Assembly (NCBI GenBank): GCA_963750915.1
Contig: CAVVSF010000004.1
Location: forward strand, 1 to 64,000
Source of the DNA: DATBJJ01 sp963750915
GTDB taxonomy: Bacteria; Acidobacteriota; Vicinamibacteria; Vicinamibacterales; 2-12-FULL-66-21
Length of the DNA: 64,000 nt
Direction: 5' to 3'
Part shown: positions 8,951 through 18,032 of the stretch, piece by piece
How positions within the stretch are numbered: the first letter of the stretch is position 1
Layout of the letters: each line of letters opens with the position of its first letter
Notes under the pieces: generated by a model
Told to the model about the DNA's origin: nothing
Seen by the model: the letters and a program-made list of their open reading frames with translations, nothing else
Databases searched by the model: none
Translations under genes and position numbers: made by a program

Positions 8951-9892
8951 TCAATGCCCGCCTGCACGGTACGGCGCGTGGTAGCCGGTTCGCGTGCGCA
9001 GCTTGACGTTCTTCAAATCGGGGCGCTTCAGCTTGATTTCGACCTTGCGCCACGCGCCATCCTTGCGCGTGTTGCTGGAGACGTAGCCGAGGCCGTACCG
9101 CGCGGCGATCTCGCGCTGAATCTTCTCGTAGACCTTGTCCAGTTCCTTGAGGCTCGAGGGGAAGAACGCCTGGCCGCCGGTGATCGCCGCCATGCGCTGC
9201 AGCTGGCTCTGCTGCAGCGTCCGGTTGCTCGGGCTCTGGTTCTCCAGGTAGCCGATGCTGTAGACAGTGACGTCGGACGACTTGAGCAGGTCGAGGAGAT
9301 CGGTAAACGTGAGCTCGCTGCGGGTGTCGCCGCCATCGGTGTAGAGCAGCAGGATCTTCTGGCCATCCTGGGGCCCAACGCTGTTCAGATAGACGCCGAC
9401 CGCGTCGTAGAGCGCGGTCCAGCCGTCCGGCCGCTTGCGGCGGATGCGCTCGATCAGGCGCTCGGTCTCGTGCGGGCTGTAGCGCGTCACCCGCACTTCG
9501 GTGTCGAAGTCGACCAGGGTGTAGTCGATTGCCGCTTCGTTGTTGAGCAGGAACCTGATGACGCCGGTGCGGACGTCGGTGATGTCGCGCTCCATGCTGC
9601 CGCTGGTGTCGATCGCGACGCCGAGATGCAGCGGCAGCACCTCACCGAGCGTGTCGGCCTCGCCGGGATCGCCTTCCGAGAAGAAGCTGATTTTCTGCGG
9701 CGCCCCTTCTTCGACGAGCTCGAAGTCCTCGGGCTTCAGCCCGACGATGGGCGCGCCCTGCTTATCGGTGACGATTACCGAGAAGTGCACGAGATCGACG
9801 CCGCCACGGATGCGCTGCTGGGCGGCAATCGTGATCGAGCTGACGGCGAATGCCGTCGCCAGAGTGATCGCACAGGCCCTCCGCGTCGCCAT
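8951..9892 (-). CDS. Secreted VWFA-related domain protein (TIGR03436-like)
   Basis: A 313-residue exported protein. The signal peptide spans about residues 1-25 (ITLATAFAVSSITIAAQ). A short beta domain (VDLVHFSVIVTDKQG, then GLKPEDFELVEEG) precedes a von Willebrand A domain with an intact metal site DTSGSM (95-100). This is the layout of the large VWFA-related family expanded in Acidobacteria. ATG 9892 is preferred over an ATG 15 codons upstream because it starts the signal peptide and follows a G-rich ribosome site. Ligand unknown. Confidence 0.85.
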   Translation of the reverse strand: MATRRACAITLATAFAVSSITIAAQQRIRGGVDLVHFSVIVTDKQGAPIVGLKPEDFELVEEGAPQKISFFSEGDPGEADTLGEVLPLHLGVAIDTSGSMERDITDVRTGVIRFLLNNEAAIDYTLVDFDTEVRVTRYSPHETERLIERIRRKRPDGWTALYDAVGVYLNSVGPQDGQKILLLYTDGGDTRSELTFTDLLDLLKSSDVTVYSIGYLENQSPSNRTLQQSQLQRMAAITGGQAFFPSSLKELDKVYEKIQREIAARYGLGYVSSNTRKDGAWRKVEIKLKRPDLKNVKLRTRTGYHAPYRAGGH

Positions 9893-10040
9893 AGCCACCC
9901 CCGATCTCCAGATCCGCTGGTGAAACCGCCGCGCCAACGCCGTTCGCTCGCGTCATTATGGCGATTTTGCGCGTTTTGGCAATCAGGATACTGTGACAGC
10001 GCCGCGCACATGTCGGCCGCGCAATCGCCGCCGCACGGCG

Positions 10041-10100
10041 TATAATCGATTTTCCGGCATGAGGATCCTGCGGTTGGTGGGAGCGGGGGGGCTCGCCTGA
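10041..10100 (+). promoter_or_regulatory. TATAAT box followed by a 13-codon leader reading frame
   Basis: A perfect TATAAT (10041-10046) is followed 12 bases later by ATG 10059, opening a 13-codon frame (MRILRLVGAGGLA) that ends at 10100, one base before the GTG of the DHH gene. The frame contains seven consecutive G (10085-10091). If one G were absent, it would run straight into the DHH protein and add about 15 residues. So this is either a short leader peptide or the true start of the gene hidden by a homopolymer error. Confidence 0.5.
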
Positions 10101-10101
10101 C

Positions 10102-11529
10102 GTGCGCGTTCTCGCCATCTGTCAGGACGAGCTGGTCATTCGCTCCCTGGACGACGTATTGTTGCCGAGCTTCGAGGTGGATTTCCTCGTCGAAAGCCGG
10201 CCCCTGGCGCGACGCCTCCACGACGCCGGCATCCAGGTCACCGTCGGCGATCCGCGGCGGATGGATACCTACCTCAAGGCCGACATCTCCCCCAGCACCT
10301 GTTTCGTCGTCGAAGACAACGGCCGCCGCAGCGCGAAGAAGACAGTCTCCGCGATTCGCGACGCCGGCGGCACGCTGATCTACGTCCTCCACACCGGCAA
10401 ACGGACCGAGAAGACGCCCGAGTACTCCAGCTCCGCCGAGCCCGACGTCACGCATATCAGCCTGAGCGAGTTGATCAGCCCGACCCTCGTCACCGAGCTG
10501 AGCCGGTCGATGACGCGGGCGCGGGTGCAGCAGTACCAGCGCTACTTCGCCGACGCCGACCGCGTCCTGATCCTGCTCCACAACGATCCCGACCCCGACG
10601 CCCTGGCCAGCGGCCTGGCGCTGCGGAACCTGCTCCGCCGCACCAAGACGACGGCGATCATCGGGGCGATTCAGGGCGTGACGCGGCCGGAGAACCTGCG
10701 GATGGCGAACATGCTCGACATCCACGTGGAGCAGATTACGCCGGCGTCGTTCGAGGAGTTCGAGCGCATCGCCACGGTCGACGTCCAGCCGCATTACTTC
10801 GGCGGCCTGCTCGATCGCGCCGACCTGGTGATCGACCATCATCCCGAGCAGCCGGGCTACAGCGCCGTATTCAAGGACATCCGCGCCGACTACGGCTCGA
10901 CCTGCACCATCCTCACCGAGCATCTCCGCGCCGTCGACGTCAACATCTCGGAGCGGACGGCCACGGCGATGCTCTACGCCATCAAGTCCGATACGCTGTT
11001 CTTCGCCCGGCACACGAACCGCGTCGACCTCGAGGCGTTCACCTTCCTCTATCCGCTGGCGGATGCAGCGCTGATTCGCAAGATGGAGGGGGCGGAGATC
11101 ACGCTCGACCGGCTGTCGTACGTGACGCGCGCCAGCCAGGGCGGGGTCATGCGGGACCAGGTGTTCAGCGCCTTCATTGGCGACGCGCCGCGCGAGGACT
11201 TCATCCCCTACACCGCCGACTTCTTCCTCCAGCTCGAGGATGTGAAGTGGACGATCATCGGCGGCGTCGTCAACGGCCAGGTGATCATCAGCGTCCGCAA
11301 CCTCGGCTACTCCCGCAACGCCGGCGAGTTCGTCAAGCGGTGGTTCGGCGACGTCGGCAATGCCGGCGGCCATCGTTCGATGGCCAAGGCCGTGGTGCCG
11401 GTCGAGCGTTTTCGCGGCAAGTTCGGCGATCTCGACGCGCCGGAAATCACGGCGCGGATCGCCGACATGGCCGATCAGTTCCTCCACGAGTCACCCGAGA
11501 AGAGCAAGAAGGAAGCGGTCGTCAAGTAA
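10102..11529 (+). CDS. DHH/DHHA1 phosphoesterase with N-terminal Rossmann-like domain
   Basis: A 475-residue protein read from GTG 10102. Residues 1-130 look like a TrkA-N/RCK-type nucleotide-binding fold; residues 150-300 carry DHH motifs: DPDPDA (162-167), VDVQP and DHH (245-247); the C-terminal DHHA1 part has the substrate-binding GGHRSMA. DHH enzymes cleave phosphodiesters such as nanoRNA, pAp or cyclic dinucleotides; the fused N-domain suggests binding of a small nucleotide, but the substrate is unknown. A C-terminal Lys-rich tail ends the protein. See the leader just upstream for the start-site doubt. Confidence 0.88.
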   Translation: MRVLAICQDELVIRSLDDVLLPSFEVDFLVESRPLARRLHDAGIQVTVGDPRRMDTYLKADISPSTCFVVEDNGRRSAKKTVSAIRDAGGTLIYVLHTGKRTEKTPEYSSSAEPDVTHISLSELISPTLVTELSRSMTRARVQQYQRYFADADRVLILLHNDPDPDALASGLALRNLLRRTKTTAIIGAIQGVTRPENLRMANMLDIHVEQITPASFEEFERIATVDVQPHYFGGLLDRADLVIDHHPEQPGYSAVFKDIRADYGSTCTILTEHLRAVDVNISERTATAMLYAIKSDTLFFARHTNRVDLEAFTFLYPLADAALIRKMEGAEITLDRLSYVTRASQGGVMRDQVFSAFIGDAPREDFIPYTADFFLQLEDVKWTIIGGVVNGQVIISVRNLGYSRNAGEFVKRWFGDVGNAGGHRSMAKAVVPVERFRGKFGDLDAPEITARIADMADQFLHESPEKSKKEAVVK

Positions 11530-11543
11530 GCCGCCTCTGCGGC

Positions 11544-12672
11544 TCACACCCGGTAGTCGATCACCGAGGCGAGCGCGCGGAGCTGCCGGCGCGCCCCGAT
11601 GCGCGCCAGCAGCGCGTTGCGCAGCCGCACGGCGAGCGGATGCTCGAGCCTGGCGAGGCGACCGGCCAGCCGCGACCGACGCACGATCCGCCGCACGCGA
11701 TCGAGCCGGCCGGCCTCGTAGCGGCGAAGCGCCGCGGCGTCGGCGGCCCCGCGCAGGCACTTGCCGAGCGCGACCGCATCCTCGATCGCCTGACAGGCGC
11801 CCTGGCCAAGGAATGGCGTCATCGGGTGGGCGGCGTCTCCGAGCAGCGTCACGCGTCCCCTGCCCCACCGGCTCGGCACGGGCCGATCGAAGATGTCGTT
11901 ACGCAGGATCGCCGCATTGTCGGCCGACGAGATCAGGGCCCCGATGGGCTCGTGCCAACCGGCGAAAAGGGCTGCCAGTTCGGCGCGCGCGTCGGCGGAA
12001 CGGCCGCCTGCGGGAACGTTGCTCGTGGCGTACCAGTACACACGCCCACCGCTGATCGGCACCTGCCCGAACACCCGGCCGAAGCCCCACGTCTCCGCCG
12101 GCTGGACATCGGCCGCAAATGGCACCACCGCGCGCCAGGCCGTGCAGCCGGCGTAGTCGGGAGCGGCCTCGCCATGCAAGCGACGCGCGCACGCGCGAAC
12201 GCAGGCCGTCCGCGCCGACGACAATGTCCGCCTCGACTCGCTCGCCACCGGCGATATCGACCAGGACGCGGTCGGCGCCGTCCTGAACGCCGGTGCAGTC
12301 GGCGCCGAAGCGAACCGTCTGCGGCGGGAGCCCCGACAGGAGCACGGCGTGGAGATCGGCGCGATGCAGGACGATGACGGCCGCCCCGTCGGCGCGATCG
12401 AGCATGCCGGGATTCATGGCGACGAGCCAGCCGCCGTCCCACGTGCGCAGGCCGCCGGCGGCGTAGGGAATACTGCGGGCCCTGACCGGCGACGCCAGCC
12501 CGAGTTGATCGAGGGCGGCGAGGGCGTTGGCCCAGAGAGAGATGCCGGCGCCAACTTCGGCGGCGGCGGGGGCCCGTTCCAGCACCAGGACCTCGTGGCC
12601 GGCCTGCAGGAGCGCGTGCGCCGCTGTCAGCCCGCCGATCCCGGCGCCGACGACGAGCGCCCTGGTCGTCAG
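11544..12672 (-). CDS. FAD-dependent monooxygenase (UbiH/salicylate hydroxylase type), frameshifted
   Basis: The N-terminal frame has the FAD dinucleotide fold VVGAGIGGLTAAHALLQAG with the acidic end of strand 2 (VLVLERAP) and the GADGLRSRVR motif. The second frame has the GD motif GDAAHPMTPFLGQGACQAIED. The frames meet near 12178-12180, where TCG CTTG CAT should be TCG CTG CAT; removing one T gives about 375 residues, normal for the family. The start probably overlaps the upstream PLP-enzyme stop as CTGA, which would make it a rare CTG start at 12672. It likely hydroxylates an aromatic or quinone-like substrate, not identifiable here. Confidence 0.85.
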
Positions 12673-13832
12673 TGCCGCAGCGCCTGTTCCAGATCCGCGA
12701 TCAGATCCTCGGGATCCTCGAGGCCGACAGAGAGGCGGGCCATCCCGCGCGTGACGCCAGCGGCCGCCAGCTCCGCGTCCGTGTGTCCCCACTGCGAGGT
12801 GAGCACCGGCAGGCTGCAGAGGCTCTCGACGCCGCCGAGCGAGGCCGCGCGCTTGAATACTTTCAGGCGATCGAAGAACGCGGCCGCGCGCTCATAGCCG
12901 CCGCCGACGTCGACGCAGACCATGCCGCCGAAGCCCTGCATCTGCTGCTTCGCGATCGCATGATCGGGATGCGAGGCCAGGCCGGGATAGTAAACCCGCT
13001 CCACCTTGCCGCTGCGCTCGAGCCATTCCGCGACCGCCAGCGCGCTGGCGTTGTGACGCGCGACACGGACCGCCAGCGTCTTCAGCCCGCGGATCAACGC
13101 GTAGGCGGGATACGGATCGAGGATGCCGCCGAGCAGGCGCCGCGCCTTGTCGATCGGCGCCAGCATCGCGTCCGACCCGGACACGACGCCGGCAGTGACG
13201 TCGCTGTGGCCGTTGAGGTATTTCGTCGCGCTCTCCATTACGAGGTCGACGCCGAGCGTCAGCGGCTGCTGGTTGACGGGGCTGGCGAACGTGTTGTCGA
13301 TCACCGAGGTGACACCGCGGGCGCGGCAGGCTGCGGCGATAGCGGCGACGTCGACGCAGCGCAGCGTCGGGTTGATTGGCGACTCGAACCACACCAGGCG
13401 GGTCGCCGGCGTCAGCATTCGCGCCGGGTCGCGCAACTCGTCGAGCGAGACGAACCGCGACTTGATGCCGAACCGCGGCAGCAGATCGGCAATGAGGTGG
13501 AACGTGCCGCCGTAGATCGCGGCGCTGCACACGAGCTCGTCGCCAGCCGAAAGCGTCGCGAGGAGGACGTTGGTGACCGCCGCCTGCCCGCTCGAGAACA
13601 GGACCGACCGCTCCGCCGCTTCGAGTACGGCAATCGTGCGCTCGGCGGCGACGATGGTTGGATTGGCGTAGCGCGAATAGAGGAACTTCGCCGATCGGCC
13701 CTCGTTGTAATCGAGGACTTCCTGCGCGCTGTCGAACAGGAACGTCGTCGTCTCGTAGATCGGCACCGTCAACGGCGCGGCAACGTCGTCAGCGCCGCTG
13801 GCGGCGTGAATCATCTCAGTAGCTGGCTTCAT
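12669..13832 (-). CDS. Cys/Met metabolism PLP-dependent enzyme (cystathionine gamma-synthase/lyase family)
   Basis: A 387-residue enzyme. The PLP lysine is in ESATKYLNGHSD, with YSRYANPT and the phosphate-binding FSSGQAAVTNVLL also present. The family covers cystathionine gamma-synthase, cystathionine beta/gamma-lyase, methionine gamma-lyase and O-acetylhomoserine sulfhydrylase, which cannot be separated reliably by eye, so no symbol is given. The stop overlaps the start of the FAD monooxygenase downstream, suggesting co-transcription rather than a shared pathway. Confidence 0.9.
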   Translation of the reverse strand: MKPATEMIHAASGADDVAAPLTVPIYETTTFLFDSAQEVLDYNEGRSAKFLYSRYANPTIVAAERTIAVLEAAERSVLFSSGQAAVTNVLLATLSAGDELVCSAAIYGGTFHLIADLLPRFGIKSRFVSLDELRDPARMLTPATRLVWFESPINPTLRCVDVAAIAAACRARGVTSVIDNTFASPVNQQPLTLGVDLVMESATKYLNGHSDVTAGVVSGSDAMLAPIDKARRLLGGILDPYPAYALIRGLKTLAVRVARHNASALAVAEWLERSGKVERVYYPGLASHPDHAIAKQQMQGFGGMVCVDVGGGYERAAAFFDRLKVFKRAASLGGVESLCSLPVLTSQWGHTDAELAAAGVTRGMARLSVGLEDPEDLIADLEQALRH

Positions 13833-13898
13833 GCGTGGCCTGCGAAAGAAAGGGACGATGAATCGTGACCGGTTCGGGGGGCGCGGGATCGAGCCAAT

Positions 13899-15326
13899 TC
13901 AGCGCTGGACCGTTTCGAGCCGGTCCCCGCTGGCGGCGACAACCGGCTCGATGAACTGCCGGTAGGCGTCCTCGTAACCGCGATCGACCAGCTCACCGAG
14001 GGTGTGGGTCCGATCCGATCGCTCGTCGTAGACGCCCGCGAAGTCGAGCGGGCCGACCGGATTGTGCGCCGGCCGGATGAGAAACAGCCCGGCGAAACGC
14101 CCGGTCCACTGCTCCAGCACGTCGCGCAGCCCGGAGGACTCGAACCCGTCCAGGGATTCAGCGGCGTGGCCGCGCAGGTCGCCGCGCTGCGAGCTCAGCT
14201 CGTGCGGCCGACCCTGCGGCGGCAGGCCGCTGACGATTACCACCTGCTCCGCGCCGGCGGCGGCGACCTCCTCGAGCAGCCGCGCCAGCGCGCCAGGCCG
14301 ATCGCACAGCCGGTGCGTCTCGCCGCGCCACGGCCCTTCGGGCGCGAACGTCAGCAGGTGCGGCCAGGTCGCGATCGGCATCGCGATGGCGCCGGCGAGC
14401 GCGTCGAGCGCGTGATCGCGAGCGACGCCGGCGAGATCGAACGCCTCCGCCGGCCGCATCGCCCCGTCCGGTCCCGGACGGGTGAAGAAGCGGGCACGCT
14501 CCGCCGGCGCCAGCAGCGCGAAGACGACGTCGCGCCGGGCGTCGAGATCGTGCACGGCGACGAGCAGCTCGCGGAAACCCGGCTGGCCGAGATTCTCGGC
14601 AACGAGCTCGACATAGCGGCGCCCGAGCTCTGCGGCAGGCGGCGGCGTCAACGGCGCGGCGCCGCGAATCAGGTTCCAGAGCTCCGCCGACGAGCGCGAC
14701 ATCAGCTCCGCGGTCGCCAGCGGACCGCCCAGCACGCGGCCGGCGATGCCATAACTGGCGCGCCGGCGCGCCCCCTTCGCCACCATCGGGACGACAATCG
14801 CGACCAGCGCGGCGACGCTCGCAACCAGGGCCGCGAGCACCGCGAGGCGCGGCACCACGGTCGGCAGCGCCGTCGGCGCGAACATCGCCTCGATCCAGCC
14901 GCTGTAGGTCGTGTTGGCAACGCTCGCGGCGCTGCCGAGCCCGACGAACGTCAGGAGCATGCCGAGCAGCGCGACGATCGCGGCGCCGGCGAGCAGCGCG
15001 ATCGGAATGGCGAGCAGCGCCGCCGCGGCGATGAGCGCCCAGCCGGCGACGGCCAGCGTCCGCCGCCAGCGATAGAAGGTGCGTGCGCCGGGACTGCGCC
15101 AGATACCGTTGTCGTCCCACAACCGCGTCCCGCCGTCCATGGCCGAGAACATCGCGCCCATGGCGCCGATGCCGCGACCGGCGACGAGATCGACGCGGAT
15201 GCCGGCTTCGTAGAGCGCCCGCAGCACGCCGGCGTGGTACGCGCCCGCCGTGCCCGAGCCCGTGAGGACGAGCGCCGTCCGCAGGCGGGTGGAATACTGA
15301 CGATCGGGAGCGTCGGGAGTGAGCAC
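13899..15326 (-). CDS. Patatin-like membrane protein lacking the nucleophile serine
   Basis: A 475-residue protein with a GTG start. Its N-terminus copies the patatin oxyanion loop region (LTGSGTAGAYHAGVLRALYEAG, residues 21-42 in outline), but the GxSxG elbow expected next reads GRGIG (50-54), without serine. After about residue 85 there are three or four hydrophobic segments, then a long soluble C-terminal domain that again looks patatin-related (VVIVSGLPPQG; LDFAGVYDE). If it is an acyl hydrolase, it uses other residues; it may be a non-enzymatic lipid-binding relative. Monocistronic between the PLP enzyme and greA. Confidence 0.65.
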   Translation of the reverse strand: MLTPDAPDRQYSTRLRTALVLTGSGTAGAYHAGVLRALYEAGIRVDLVAGRGIGAMGAMFSAMDGGTRLWDDNGIWRSPGARTFYRWRRTLAVAGWALIAAAALLAIPIALLAGAAIVALLGMLLTFVGLGSAASVANTTYSGWIEAMFAPTALPTVVPRLAVLAALVASVAALVAIVVPMVAKGARRRASYGIAGRVLGGPLATAELMSRSSAELWNLIRGAAPLTPPPAAELGRRYVELVAENLGQPGFRELLVAVHDLDARRDVVFALLAPAERARFFTRPGPDGAMRPAEAFDLAGVARDHALDALAGAIAMPIATWPHLLTFAPEGPWRGETHRLCDRPGALARLLEEVAAAGAEQVVIVSGLPPQGRPHELSSQRGDLRGHAAESLDGFESSGLRDVLEQWTGRFAGLFLIRPAHNPVGPLDFAGVYDERSDRTHTLGELVDRGYEDAYRQFIEPVVAASGDRLETVQR

Positions 15327-15388
15327 GAGCAGGAGACTCGGAAACGTCGATCGACGATCGGTCCGGCGACGGCGCCGGACGCGATCGC

Positions 15389-15880
15389 TCAGGCGCCCGG
15401 CTGCGGTTCGCCCGGGTCTTCGTCGTGAATCGTCAGCAGCCGCACGAGCTCGAACCGCTTGCTGCCGTTCGGCGTCGTCACGGAGACTTCGTCGCCTTCT
15501 TCCTTGTTGAGCAGGGCCCGCCCGATTGGCGACGCCGTCGAGATCAGCCCCTGATCGACGTCGGCGTCCTCGGGCATCACCAGCTGATAGGTGATGACCT
15601 GGCCGGCGGGGTCCTTGAGATGAACGGTCGAACCGAAGCCGACGCGATCCTTCGGCAGCTTGTCGAGGTTCATCAGCATGATGTCGCTGACCCGCCGCTG
15701 CAGCAGGCTGATCCGCGCCTCGACGAATCGCTGCCGCTCCTTGGCAGCGTGATACTCGGCGTTCTCGCGCAGGTCGCCGAGCTCGCGCGCGCGCTGAATT
15801 TCCTTCGGCAGCTCCGCTTTCAGCTCGCGATCCAGCTTATGGATCTCTTCCTCGAACTTCTTTAGAATCCGCGCTTTCAT
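15389..15880 (-). CDS. greA: Transcription elongation factor GreA
   Basis: A 163-residue protein, near the family norm (158). The N-terminal coiled coil (about 1-75) carries GDLRENAEYHAAKE, whose acidic tip enters the RNA polymerase secondary channel to rescue backtracked complexes. The C-terminal FKBP-like domain ends with SPIGRALLNKEEGDEVSV. ATG 15880 is the first start that excludes a long upstream frame lying opposite the methyltransferase gene. A short acidic, proline-rich tail (DEDPGEPQPGA) ends the protein. Confidence 0.96.
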   Translation of the reverse strand: MKARILKKFEEEIHKLDRELKAELPKEIQRARELGDLRENAEYHAAKERQRFVEARISLLQRRVSDIMLMNLDKLPKDRVGFGSTVHLKDPAGQVITYQLVMPEDADVDQGLISTASPIGRALLNKEEGDEVSVTTPNGSKRFELVRLLTIHDEDPGEPQPGA

Positions 15881-15919
15881 CTCGGTCAGATGGTAGCACG
15901 GGCCGGCAGAACGGGCGCC

Positions 15920-15925
15920 TATAAT
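15920..15925 (+). promoter_or_regulatory. -10 box (TATAAT) of a likely leaderless transcript
   Basis: A perfect TATAAT ends nine bases before ATG 15935 of the methyltransferase. Transcription would start at or within two bases of the ATG. No Shine-Dalgarno sequence is visible, and no good -35 lies 17 bases upstream. Confidence 0.55.
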
Positions 15926-15934
15926 GGGATCTCG

Positions 15935-16738
15935 ATGCGCCGCATCTCGAGCCGGCAGAATCCGCTCGTCACGCGCTTCCGCGACCTGGCGCGCGGGCGT
16001 GGCGCGTCGGAACTGATCCTGCTCGACGGCGAGCATCTGCTCGAAGAGGCGCTCGATTCCGGCGTTGTCCTCGAGACTGTCGCATTCGCCGAGCGCGCCA
16101 TCGACGCCCGCGCCGATCACCTCGTCGATCGCGTGCTCCGCGCCGGCGCCGAGGCGGTCCGCGTTCCCGAGACCGTGATGGCAGCGCTCAGCCCGGTCAA
16201 GGCGCCGGCCGGCATCGTCGCCATCGCCAGGGCGAGGGCCGCGCCGATCGAAACCGTGCTCGCGGGCGAGATGCCGCTGGTGCTGCTGCTCGACAACGTC
16301 CAGGACGCGGGCAATGTCGGCGCCATCATCCGGACGGCCGACGCCTGCGGTGCCTCCGGCGTCATCACGACGGTCGGGACCGCCGACCCGTTCGGCTGGA
16401 AGGCGCTGCGCGGCGCGATGGGCAGCACCTTCCGGCTGCCAATCGCCGTGGCGCAGCCGCTCGACGCCGCCATCGAGCAGGCGCGGCAGCGCGGCCTGGC
16501 AATCGCCGCGACCGTCCCTCGCCGGGGCACGCCGCTGCCGCAAGCGAACCTGCGGCGCCCGCTGGCGATCTTGCTCGGCGGCGAAGGCCGCGGCTTGAGC
16601 GACGCGGCGATCGCCGCTGCCGACGACCACGTCACGATCCCGATGCGCGCGCCGGTGGAGTCGCTGAACGTCGCGGTCACGGCCGCGCTCATCCTCTACG
16701 AGGCGTCACGACAGAGACACGATGTCCCTCTTCGATGA
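15935..16738 (+). CDS. SpoU/TrmH-family RNA 2'-O-ribose methyltransferase
   Basis: A 267-residue protein. The N-terminal substrate-binding domain (SRQNPLVTRFRDLARGRG) precedes a knotted SPOUT domain with motif 1 DNVQDAGNVGAIIRTADACG, motif 2 ILLGGEGRGL and motif 3 IPMRAPVESLNVAVTAALILY. These match TrmH/RlmB relatives that methylate rRNA or tRNA ribose. The exact target base cannot be told. The ATG is placed at 15935, just after the -10 box. Its end overlaps the rarA start by 17 bases. Confidence 0.92.
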   Translation: MRRISSRQNPLVTRFRDLARGRGASELILLDGEHLLEEALDSGVVLETVAFAERAIDARADHLVDRVLRAGAEAVRVPETVMAALSPVKAPAGIVAIARARAAPIETVLAGEMPLVLLLDNVQDAGNVGAIIRTADACGASGVITTVGTADPFGWKALRGAMGSTFRLPIAVAQPLDAAIEQARQRGLAIAATVPRRGTPLPQANLRRPLAILLGGEGRGLSDAAIAAADDHVTIPMRAPVESLNVAVTAALILYEASRQRHDVPLR

Positions 16739-18032
16739 ACCGGAACGGCCAGAACCGCAGCGCCGCGACGACGCCGCCGCTGCCGACCCGTCGCTGTCGG
16801 CGACGCCGCTCTCCGAGCGGATGCGGCCGCGCTCGCTCGACGAGTTCGTCGGCCAGGAAGCGCTCCTCGGCCGCGGCCGGCCGCTGCGCATCGCGATCGA
16901 GAACGATCGCCTGCAATCGATCATCCTCTGGGGCCCGCCAGGAACCGGCAAGACGACGCTGGCGCGGCTGATCGCCAGCGCCACCAAGGCGAAGTTCGTC
17001 GCCTTCAGCGCTGTGCTGGCGGGGATCAAGGAAATCCGCGGCGTCATGGCGGAAGCGGAAGAGACGCGCCGCCGGCTCGGCCGGCGGACGATTCTTTTCG
17101 TCGACGAGATCCACCGCTTCAACAAGGCGCAGCAGGACGCCTTCCTGCCCCGGGTCGAGGCCGGGGACATCGTGCTCATCGGCGCGACGACCGAGAACCC
17201 GTCGTTCGAGGTGAACTCGGCGCTGCTGTCGCGCTCGAAGGTCTACGTCCTCAAGCCGCTCGGCGCCGACGCGGTGCGGACGATTGTCGAGCGGGCCCTG
17301 CGCGATCCCGAGCGCGGCCTCGGCGCCGCCAACCTCTCAATCGCCGACGATGCCATCGCCGCGATCGTCCGCTACGCAAATGGCGACGCACGAGTCGCGT
17401 TGAACCTGCTCGACATGCTGGCGGGCGCGGCCGAGTCGACGACCATCGACACGGCGCTGGTCGTCGAACTGACGCAGAACCGCGCCCTCCTCTACGACAA
17501 GACCGGCGAAGAGCACTACAACCTGATCTCGGCGCTGCACAAGTCGATGCGCAACAGCGATGCCGACGCGTCCGTCTACTGGCTGGCGCGGATGGTCGAA
17601 GCCGGCGAGGATCCGCTCTATATCGCGCGGCGGCTCGTGCGGTTCGCGTCGGAAGATGTCGGCAACGCCGACCCGCGTGCGCTGAGCGTCGCGGTCGCGG
17701 CCAAGGATGCCGTCCACTTCATCGGCCTGCCCGAAGGCAATACCGCGCTGGCGCAGGCGGCGATTTACCTGGCCCGGGCGCCAAAGAGCAACGCCGTCTA
17801 CGTCGCTTACGGTGAGGCGGCGGAGGCGGCGGCCAGGGAAGTGGCGGAGCCGGTGCCGCTGCACCTGCGCAACGCGCCGACGCCGCTGATGAAACAGCTG
17901 GATTACGGGAAGGGCTACAAGTACGCCCACGACGAGCCGGCAGGGGTTGCCGACATGGACTGCCTTCCGCCGTCGCACAAGGGACGGAAGTTCTACCGGC
18001 CGTCGGGACGCGGCGAAGAACGCGAGCCCTAG
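16722..18032 (+). CDS. rarA: Replication-associated recombination protein A (MgsA/RarA)
   Basis: A 436-residue AAA+ ATPase related to clamp-loader subunits, acting at stalled replication forks. Walker A GPPGTGKTTL is at 71-80, Walker B LFVDEIHRFNKAQQDAF follows, and the sensor 1 region reads IGATTENPSFEVN. The C-terminal tetramerisation part includes the segment EEHYNLISALHKSMRNSD and the later DYGKGYKYAHDEP. It overlaps the methyltransferase gene upstream and converges with a serine-protease-like gene, sharing four bases at the stops. Confidence 0.96.
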   Translation: MSLFDEPERPEPQRRDDAAAADPSLSATPLSERMRPRSLDEFVGQEALLGRGRPLRIAIENDRLQSIILWGPPGTGKTTLARLIASATKAKFVAFSAVLAGIKEIRGVMAEAEETRRRLGRRTILFVDEIHRFNKAQQDAFLPRVEAGDIVLIGATTENPSFEVNSALLSRSKVYVLKPLGADAVRTIVERALRDPERGLGAANLSIADDAIAAIVRYANGDARVALNLLDMLAGAAESTTIDTALVVELTQNRALLYDKTGEEHYNLISALHKSMRNSDADASVYWLARMVEAGEDPLYIARRLVRFASEDVGNADPRALSVAVAAKDAVHFIGLPEGNTALAQAAIYLARAPKSNAVYVAYGEAAEAAAREVAEPVPLHLRNAPTPLMKQLDYGKGYKYAHDEPAGVADMDCLPPSHKGRKFYRPSGRGEEREP

